A DNA stretch of 23,368 bases, from assembly GCA_904063045.1 (NCBI GenBank), contig CAJFCJ010000175.1, forward strand, positions 1 through 23,368, written 5' to 3'. Within the stretch, counting starts at the first letter, position 1; each line of letters opens with the position of its first letter. This document shows, one piece after another, positions 1-9,979 of the stretch. The notes under the pieces are model-generated. The model saw only the letters and a program-made list of their open reading frames with translations. It had not been told where the DNA came from and ran no database searches. This stretch comes from Dimorphilus gyrociliatus. Taxonomy: Eukaryota > Annelida > Polychaeta > Dinophilidae. Made by a program: the position numbers and the translations under genes.

Positions 1-2950
1 TCTCTGTCTAGAAATTGAATAAATAAATAAATAATTTCATTAATTAATTAAAAAATGTATTATTTATACTCTATTTTATAAAAGACACAAACATTAGGAT
101 ATTCAACAAAAATGAAAAATTGTACTTTATTAGTATTTGTTTACTTTTTAATATAAGCCTCTAATTATGTCTAATTAATATTTGTTTTTTTTTATTAAAG
201 AAAGGAGTCTTTGACAAATCTGCATAAAAGTCTGTACAAAGTTTTATGGTAAAGTAGAGTAAAATTTCGCTCTAATTTGTATATTTTCATTGTACAGTGT
301 TTCAGACTAGGGAATTAATAATTATATATTTGCGGAATGTATAGATGATCATTTTTTCTGTTTACAAATATACCACTAAGTATACAAAGTCAAACCAGGT
401 ATCTTATTAATACTGCTTATTGAATTTTTTTTTAGATTATTTCAGTGCACGTAGTGCATCTTTTTTGACATATTCAATGTAGTCATATATGATGTTTAAT
501 AGATTAATAGACATATTGTAATATCTTCTATATATACATTCATATTCAGTTAAAATATATAGATATACAGTATATATATAGATGTATGTATGTATGTATG
601 TATATATCATCTAGACAAGTTTCAACATCAAACGTCTCTCTCAAAGCCTGTTAGAAAATTATTTTCTGATTTAATTTCTCTGTCCCCTAACAACTTACAC
701 CACGTTTCATACATCATTTAATATTTTAGATTAACAAGATGGTAATGTAAATACATACCTGACCAATTAATATATCTATTTTTTTAAGAGGAATATGTTA
801 ATCAAGAGCAAATTTCAATAACTTATCATGACTTTGAAAATATGTTATACCATTCTACATAATAATTAAATGCTTGGTTTATTTTTAACATTGTTGCACT
901 AGTCTTCATGTTATGCGCTTTCCGAGTGCTAAATGAAATATATCCTATTTTATGACAAGGATATATCTATATACAAACTGTGTATACGCATTTGCTACTT
1001 ACTGATAAGCTGTTTATAACCGTACGTATGATGTGCAGATGAATTTCCTTTTTTTTCATATAAAATACGAGATTTCTATAATACACTCCATATATTATTA
1101 GGATAAAAACTGCAGTACTACGTTAAAAATCTGCGCATCATAACTACAAATGTAAAGAATGAAAAGGAAAGATACCTTGAAGAATACTTAATTTTCAGGT
1201 TTTTCATGATCTACATTACCCTTATGTAGGAAATGACTAATCTAAATATTCCTTAAAGATTATAACTTGCATCAATTTTCTCCATCTTCCTTTGTAAACT
1301 GTGTCAGGTTCTGATTAACTTATTATTAGGTTAATAATAAATCTTCAGTATTCTTTCTTGGTGATATTTTTGCTCTTATAACCCTTGATCAGATGCTATT
1401 TTTTATCTTTCTCTTCTTGCTATTTGCTTCGAGAGGGTATAAAATAAAACTAATATTGTCAAATATAGATTTCTTTTAGGATAATGAATGAGTTATCCAT
1501 GAATTCGTCATGAATTGTTTTTTATACTGCAAGTGTATTTTTAATTGATCAATCAACGTATAAAGCTAATTGAAAAAAAGGGAAAAAGACTTTTTATAAG
1601 TTTTATTCAAATTAGTTTCTAATTTTTATTCATTTTAGTCTTTATTTTGATTTAAATATGGTACAACTGTTACTTTTATGCTTTTCGGTCAAGATACTAT
1701 TACGTTGTCTAAGACGTTGACTAGTAATATCCTGCAACCTTATTAAGTAATTGCTCTTTTCATATTTGAGCATTCGGAGAAGTAATAGTAAATAAGAGAG
1801 GATTTAGTAGTATGAATATGAAAGTGAAGGGTTAGCGGGCTTAATTAGCGATGTTATTTTCTAATGAAAATAATATACACAAAAAAAAGAATGCGAGAAC
1901 CGAAAAGAAAGAAGAATCAAGTATTTAGTAGTTCCAGCATTTAGAAGACTACGGGGAAACTATTTTTTTGTAATATCATTTAACGTGCTTAAGATTTTTT
2001 ATAATGATTTAAATGATCACGAATTCAGTAGGCCTAAAGTTAAAATGTAAGCTCTTTTTTCCACGGAATTGAATACTGAACAACTTAATTCTTTTCTCTT
2101 TCTGTTTCTTTCTCTCTCTGTCTCTGTCTCCCGCCCCCTTTCCCTTCTCTCTCAGTCTCTATACCTTTCTGTCTTACTCATTTTTTTTCTTTTATTCTGC
2201 TTATTCACCGTCTTTTCTTTCTCTTCGTTCATTTCAACTGTCTTTTTTACTTTCTTTCACCTCCTTCATTTCTTTATTATAGGGATATATTTTTCTAATA
2301 AAAATTCTTATTCATTAAGAGTGAATGGTAAATATTGTATAGCGAACGTATAATGCTTTCGATCTTGAAAGTGATTATAAATTAGAATTTAGTATACTGT
2401 GGTTGGTATATAAATCATAACGTTCTCTGCTAGAACATGTCGATATCCTGCTGTGCCAGTTTAATGTTATATATTATATTTATCGAAATATTTAAAATGA
2501 TATAATTATCACTATTCCATTGTCAAAATAAAAAGATTTATCAAAGTTAACGATTAGTATATTTGAGGAAAATTGACGGTCAAATTATCCACTTTATCAA
2601 ATATTTAAAGTAATCTTAATCGATTCTATTATTACTTCAAATGATAGTTGCATTCGCCTGAAATGTACAATAAACAAGGGATGGGTGACTATCTTTTCTG
2701 TTTACTCTGTTCTACAACCTAATTTTTGGAGCTACAAATAATAGAAAACCCAATAGATTATTATATCTCCCCCTATGTTGATGAAATGTCACGTGATTCT
2801 GACTGCTTGATTCTCAGTCTTGTTTTCACCTTGGAAGCTGACGGTTTATTTTACAAGTTTTTACTTCTATAGCTGAGTGCATAAGAGAAGCATTTTTTGT
2901 TTAGATATTCTTTAATTAATGTAGAGGAAATATTTATGTGAGAATTTACA
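1..2950. other. Upstream non-coding AT-rich region
   Basis: I see no gene in this stretch. It is AT-rich and stop-dense in all frames. It holds short AATA and TATG tracts near 18-35 and 584-602, and a C/T-rich tract around 2090-2250. The 5' untranslated region and any signal-peptide exon of the class B receptor that follows should lie here or further upstream, but I could not identify a convincing hydrophobic first exon. Confidence 0.6.
2090..2250. repeat. Pyrimidine-rich low-complexity tract
   Basis: The + strand is almost pure C/T, with runs of TCTCTCTG and CCCTTTCCC. The long open frame across it translates to Phe, Leu and Ser only because of this composition and is not evidence of a gene. 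Confidence 0.75.
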
Positions 2951-3005
2951 ATGCAATATAAACTAGGAAGTTGTGGACTTTTAACTCAACCAAATGGTTC
3001 AGAAG
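2951..3005 (+). CDS. Class B receptor exon 1 (predicted first visible coding exon)
   Basis: Encodes residues 1-18 plus one base of codon 19. It ends at donor GTAATG (3006), phase 1, which matches the 2-base start of the next exon. It supplies C8, the first of the six ectodomain cysteines, placed as expected for the family. An in-frame stop at 2939-2941 lies just before ATG 2951. Either this ATG is the start, giving a receptor without a signal peptide, or the exon begins at a weak acceptor near 2942 and a signal-peptide exon lies upstream. Confidence 0.55.
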
Positions 3006-3920
3006 GTAATGATCGATTTTATTTTATGGAACGATATATTGATTGTCAAATAAACAGTAGAAAAATAAAATTTATATAAAAGCATGTTAGCGTCTTTTCA
3101 TGTAAAAAAAAGAAAAAATCTTTTATGAAGTGGAATTAATCAGCTAGAAATTGCTCTAATTACAGCCTTTCAGAACAACTTTTGCAATAGAAGTTACGAC
3201 GGAGTGTCCTGTTGGCCCCCGACTGCTGTTGGTGAATTAGCAATTATTAGTTGCCCAAAGACGGGTAGCATAAAATTTATAGGTTTGTAATAGGATTATA
3301 AACCCTTTAAACAAATCTTTCTTTTTTCATGTAATAAGGAATTATTTTATAACATTACTCTTAAGAAACCGATTGTGATTTGTCGTGATCTAAAATATAT
3401 ACATTTATTTTTCTCGTTCAATAGCTGTCAGTTAGCTATTCCTTAGAAAGGATAAGGTGGAATTATATAAAATTTATGTATTCAAACTTATCAATCCATA
3501 TCAAAATACTGGGCAAATATTTATCGTCCAAAATTATACAGTCTTTTTTATATACCCAGTTATAAATGCATAGGTTTTACGAGCATAAACTAGAAAAGTA
3601 TAAATATATCACATTTTCGATATGGAATAAATAATACACGATTTTTAAAATGCATATGGTCGTTATATCTTATAATAAAGGAGAGTAGAAAGGCACAACT
3701 ACGCATAGTTGGTATTCACCAGCGTTAACTTGTGTTTTCTATTTTTTAAATTTGATAATTCATCCATCTTATTTAGTTTCTAGGTCTACTTTATCTTCTT
3801 TGTTCCTTTCATATTCCTTATTCTCTCATTTATTCATATTTATCTTCAATTTGTCCTATTTCTCTCATTCATTTAATAATTTATCTGTCAGATCGGCTCA
3901 AGTAATAAAAATTCTTTTTT

Positions 3921-3963
<43 letters not shown>

Positions 3964-4876
3964 AAAAGATATAAAGAGGGAGAAAATGACTAGAAAGAGA
4001 GGTGGAGGGAAGGAGAGAACGACAGAAAAAAAATAAAGTATAATTGATAGAGAAAAGAAAAGTCAAGAACTTGCTTAAAAGTGGTATTTTGATATTTCAC
4101 TTTTTTCAAATTAGTGCTAAAATTACAATTTAAATCTAAAAATAGAATATAAATAATAGGAAAAGAAAAAAATGAAATTCCTTATATACATATTTATTTT
4201 CTTTATATGAGAATATTTTATCACTTTGGATTCAACAACAAGTATGATTAGTCCATGTGTGTTTTATTTTTTTATTACTTGTTTTCTTTTTAGTCCCATT
4301 AAATACTAAACTGGAATTATTACCTGACAGAGAGTACTTAGGGATTAGATCAATTGCAAATGTGCTTAATGTACAATCAATAAAACATTGAGAGAATCTT
4401 AGATTAATTACTTTTCTTGTGTTAAATACTTATCTCGTCAACTTGACAATATTTTAGATATTTTATTTTTTGTTACCTGTTTAAATGTAATCAAATAACT
4501 AAAGGTCAAATTTATAGCCTTATAAATAACTAAAAAACTTACCGTTGTATATTTATAAAGGTTCTCAACTATCATATGAAACTAAATACTCTTAAATAAG
4601 TTGAAGAGAAAATTTTTTTGTTATTTAGTTTAGTAACAAATATGTTTTATACAGGATTAAATGGAAACTTTCTTTAAAGTTAATCTGAGAGATGAAAAAT
4701 TTAATAATACATTTTTTTCGAAAATAATATCAAAGATTCTTTTCTAAAGAAACAAAAACATTACTTTACTAAATTAGTATAAATGTTTCTTTTTTTTTGT
4801 TTTTTTACTTTATAATATGAGAGATTTAGACTGGAAAAGAGAAACAGAGAGAACGGAAAGAGAAAAAAAGGCTGTG

Positions 4877-4947
<71 letters not shown>

Positions 4948-7900
4948 GAGAGAGACGGAGGGGGGGAGGAATTAAGGGAGAATGAGAGAGATAGAGAGAG
5001 AAATTGTTTAGTATTTAATTATATGGATAAAAACCTACGTTTATTTTTAGCGAAAGAGTTGAGAGCAGAGAAAATAGCTCTTATTAAACAACTGCAAAGT
5101 TTTCCTCATATCCCCAATTATAGATACTTTCTCCGATTCTTTTTTATTTTCCCTTTTGAAGAGGTATATTATGTTATTATCTTTCTTATTCAAACGCTAA
5201 AATATATAAATAAGCTAAATTAGTTAATTTAATGAAATTATTACAATATATGCTGTAAAATGTTTTAACTAAATGTGAAACCTAAAGTAAACTTTTGTTA
5301 AAAGAAAATTAAACTATCAATCATTTAAAATAGAATAATTAAATAAAAGAAGTCCTTTATAAATTTAAAGAAAGAAAAACAGCTGCTTTATGTATGTTAA
5401 CTAAGATGTATTTAATGATATCTTGATTTTTTTTAATTAATCCGTCTGTAATATAAGTTTCTTAATTTTGAGGTATGAAAAGGAGAACGAGGGATAAAAT
5501 TGTTTTATAATGTTATATACTCCAAGCTACTAGGTAATAATAGTAACAATGAATAGATATAGAAAATTACATTTATTCTGGACATTGTTCCATCTCCTAA
5601 GTGGTATACAGATGAAAACAATAGGTAATACGCTAACATTCGTTAGGGAGTGTTTTTACAATATATCTACATATATACAGGTACTGTGTTTAAATATATT
5701 TAGCATTAGTAGGAAGAATACAATATCTAAATGAGGCGTGGAGACAAGTTTATATCATGTAGATATATCTATATTATATTTAAATTAACCATAACACTAT
5801 ATAGATGATATATACAGAGTATATTTAAGATAAGAGAATATGGGAAAAATTTAACTAGTTGCCTCCACTATCGCGCCAAAAAAACATTCCAAAATATGAT
5901 ATTAAAATGATAAAAGCGACTCACATTGGCAATTACCTCTTCTCAAGGCACTTCTCCTTTGCCAAAAGTACCAGAACAAACACAAACAAACGTGACAGAA
6001 AGCAGTATGATGGAGGTAATTTTTGCAGTTTTTAGTTATATGGAGCGAAATTAGACTAATTATCTTTAATAAAGCGCGAAGTTGTTACATAGTTTTGAAT
6101 TATTTTCGTGAAGTTGTTATTTGGTTTCGAATATATCTTTGCCGAGACGAACTCGATAAGAAAATAGATTATATAATTAATTAATGTTACTGTGAGGGGA
6201 AAATCATGCTTCATATGTTTGAATACAAAGAAACTTGTTTTTACAGTATACCTGAGGCATCAATTTACAAATAATTAGGCGATACCAAGGACTAACAAAG
6301 ATAGAACAAAATATATAGAATATATATCTATATCCATGTATCTGTTTTAGAAAAATATTCGCCATTCATATTAAATTGAAAGTAGGGCAGGTGAGCTTAA
6401 TATAGCGCAAGTTCTCATCTATTTTTATCATCTATTTTCCGTTTTAGTACTTCATCTTGATGTATTGGTATTATAAATCAATTTTTGGCTTGAATGCAAA
6501 TTTCTTTAGAGGGCAAGATCTATTAGATAATTTTTGTTCATCGATATATTTCACCTATTTCATTATCATTGTATTTTTAGTTCTATTAACTTTTTCTCAT
6601 ATTACGACGAATTATCTTGGTGGGAAAAATTTTCTGTCTTAGTTTGCTCGCTTTCGTAAGAATTTATCAATATTCTGATTGTCTACGAAGATTGAGGTTT
6701 CAATATATACAGTACTCATCAAAGAACAACGCTTTTTTATATCTTCAATACAGGAAATTCTACCAGCGGCAATTTAGAAAGAGTACTGGTATAATCAGAA
6801 TCGAACACTTTCTTTTTAATACATGATAAGATGTATATAAAGTGCGAAAATGTTTTTGCACTGCAATTATACCTGTAAACTTGAGTACATGTTTATTTTC
6901 GTAATAATTCCACTTTATGTCTAATAAATGTAGTCGTATGGTGATAAGACGTTAGCAAAGGACCTTTATATAATTTAGATAGGTTTCAGGTTGAACAAGA
7001 TTATTTCGATAGTAGAAACAAGCAAAGATATAGAGCTTTTTTTTATAATAGAGATGCTCAAAGAAGCAACTTTAAGCGTTATATATAATTTCCTCCCTCA
7101 AATAGTAAAGATAAGTAGGAAGGAGGGTGGTGGGATGAATGTAACTTTGATTTTTAAAGAATCTGAATAAGCCTACAAGCTTAACCAAGGATTACTTATG
7201 ATATCCGTAGGTAATCCTTTTCAATCTCATAAACCTTTTAATGTCAAATTACAATCTAATTTGTAAAAGAAATTATTTGCTTTTTTGTAATTTATTAGAA
7301 AAGAAAATATAAATAATTTATTCAGTACCGATTTGAATTAACATTGACTATTTTTTTAGGTAATGCAAGCAGATTTTGCCTCGAAAATGCTACCTGGGAA
7401 TTGAAATCAAATTATAGCTCCTGTGTTGCTATTCTTCCAGATGATTCTGTGAGTAAATTGTTTATCAATCACTCAATAATCAATTTTAATCCAATGAATA
7501 TTTAATATAAACAATTGGATTTACTATTTTTTATTATTCCATGTTGAAAGATGAATTTGCATTTTAATCTGTCTTTTTTAACTCGTATATAAATTTGATT
7601 CTTACTTTAAATATTAAAATTCGTTTGCAAAGCATGCAAAATACTAAAATAGCATGCAATTAAATTTTCAATATACTGATAAAGACCTATGCCTAGTTTA
7701 TTTGTTTGTTAAAAATCTCTCAAACATTGTTACATATAGTCAGCCATAGTTAGGTGAAAGATATAAGATATAATGCGTATTTATGCTTTTTATCATTCTG
7801 TAGGAGTAGAATAAATTCAATAGGAACAAAAGATATCTTTTTCATTATATTTCTTTTCTTGCAGGAAGTTTCAACGCACACAAAAATCGTTCATATTATC

Positions 7901-9917
7901 TATTACATTGGATTCATCGTTTCATCTGTGGCTCTAATAATGTCCTTATTCATATTTAGATACTTTCAAAGTTTACATTGTTTAAGGAACAGTGTTCACT
8001 GTCACCTAATGGCTACATTTCTTCTACGAAATCTACTGTGGCTAATATTGAAACATTCAATACCATTTTTACTTGAAGATGAAGTTAAATTGGGGTTTTG
8101 TAAACTGCTAGTTAGTCTCTCTAATTATACGCAGGTACATAATTATTAAATCATTTATTATCTAAAAATAGTATGAGAAATTATCTAGAAAAAAATTAGA
8201 TTGAGTTAATTGTCCCAATAGTAGTTATAATCGTTCTATAATGAAAAATAATTATAAAATATAATATCGCATCTAAAATCGAAGCTCATAATTCATAATT
8301 TTTTTCTATTATAAGTATTGTCCTTGTTTCTTTTTGATATATATAAAGTAAACTTCATAAAAATTGGAACACCTCGAATTTTGAATAGGCCAACGTATTA
8401 AAAATGTTTTTCACTAAGAAAAAAGATATTTTTTAAATTTTTTCTGCATAAAATGTTAGATGAAGCTTAAATTTATATATAATTTTCTTTCAAATACGAT
8501 TTGGGTAAGATTTTATATCATTTTTTTTTGTTTATATTATGTACTGTTTTGTTGATTTTTTTTTCTTATTTCGCTGCACTTCATAATAATTGGAACACCA
8601 ACAAAAATGTTCCTATTATTCCTACTTTTGTATCTGACTACCCTCTTTTTCGATGCATTGCCTGATTCTATGCCCCATTCCATCATATAGACGTGGTAAC
8701 AACCCTGGCTGCTCTTTTATAAGCTCATAAGAGCATTTTTTGATTTTTTTCCACAATTCGTCCTCTGATTCGAATTGTGGACCATCGTATACCAGCTTTT
8801 TGGTAAGGTGCCACATGTTCTCGATTGGGCTGGAAGATGTATTTCCTCCCCATTTTTGCCTCAATCTCTTCGATAACAGGGAGGACATCTTCTACAATAA
8901 AACAGCTGTAATTTTCAGCTTTAAGCCTTTTCCTTATCCACCAAATTTCAAATATTCCGTCATAGGTTATTAGTCCCCAGACCATTACTCCACCTCTGCC
9001 CAGGTTTTTGTCACCCTGAAATCTTTTTCACCATCTTTGGTCCAGGTACGAAAATCATCTGGCCCACTCAGTGAGAATCTAGCCGCATCAGTGAAAATTA
9101 CTTTAGACCAGTCTAGATTATCACTGATCATCTGGAGGCAGAAACTTTTTCTCCTTTTACAATTATTTGTTGTAAGATCAAGTGTTTGCCTAACTCGTTT
9201 ATACCTAAATTTTTGTTTTTTTAGCTCTCTCTGTATGGTAAATAGGCTAACATCTACATCTAACTCTTTCAAAATTTTTCTTGCTGTCACCCTCTCCTTA
9301 TTTATTTTCATTTTTTATATAGCCCTCTTCATCCTGCCTGTATCTCTCTCTGTAAGTTTCTTTGGACGACCTCTATTCTCCTCTTCTGGTGGTTGATACC
9401 TTAAAATATTGCTAACAGAAGAGGGTGCCATTCCTAAAGCTCTTGCTGTGGCTTGTAGTTTTTGTAATTCATTGTATTTCTTGAATACAAGCTCCCTTAT
9501 GTCTTTACTCCACGTCATATTTAAATTAGTACAAGAAAAATAAAGTAATATAAATGAAATTAACAAATATTTAATAAAGATAACTTAGAAAATCAAAGAT
9601 GTTGAAAAAAATGTTTTTTGCGACGTCTATTTGAGTGCCAAACCGGATGTCAAGTGACTGTTCCAATAATTATGAAGTGTGGCCAAATAAAGAAAAAATT
9701 GATGAAAACGACCAAAAATATTTTGCTTATAATATTCATAAATATTATCATTTTGTCAATTTTTTTTCAATATTACGTAAATATAGCCCTTTTTTTATAG
9801 AAATTTAGACCAAAAAAAATAATTTACAGGGAAAAAACAATTTTAACCGTTAATTAAAAGTTGGCCTATCAAAATTTACGGTGTCCATTTTTTTATGAAG
9901 TCCACTTTATATAATTC

Positions 9918-9979
<62 letters not shown>

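Larger units (their letters stand above)
3283..7359 (+). other. Large intron 2 of the class B receptor
   Basis: About 4.1 kb without a recognisable exon. It contains a TA microsatellite (3925-3962), a purine-rich tract (about 3963-4070), a TG/GA composite repeat (4884-5003) and a near-palindrome (7187-7219). Open frames inside it, for example at 5549-5734 and 6457-6826, show no family motifs and AT-driven composition. Confidence 0.7.
8346..9907 (-). mobile_element. Tc1/mariner-superfamily transposon, non-autonomous by decay
   Basis: A 1,562-bp element flanked by TA on both sides (8344-8345 and 9908-9909), the usual Tc1 target duplication. Both ends begin AAGT..ACTTCATAAAA and the outer inverted repeats match over about 49 bp with scattered differences. 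A second, inner copy of the ACTTCATAA..TTGGAAC motif lies about 230 bp inside each end, so this is an IR/DR element like those of the Sleeping Beauty, Minos or Paris type. The internal gene on the minus strand is broken. It sits antisense inside an intron of the class B receptor. Confidence 0.93.

Noticed and set aside
2069-2353. 94-codon open frame rich in Leu, Ser and Phe
   Set aside because: It lies on a C/T tract, has no ATG start at its 5' end, and its hydrophobicity comes from TCT/CTT repeats. I also considered it as a signal peptide source for the class B receptor, but found no fitting donor.
3174-3282. Alternative acceptor for class B exon 2 at CTTTCAG (3173)
   Set aside because: Its phase would not match the donor at 3006, whereas the acceptor at 3165 does.
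3752-3961. 69-codon open frame ending in Ile-Tyr repeats
   Set aside because: Ends inside the TA microsatellite; no family pattern.
4888-5223. 111-codon open frame starting with Val-Cys repeats
   Set aside because: Translation of the TG and GA microsatellites, followed by random AT-rich sequence.
9037-9396. 119-codon + strand open frame
   Set aside because: Antisense shadow of the minus-strand transposase.
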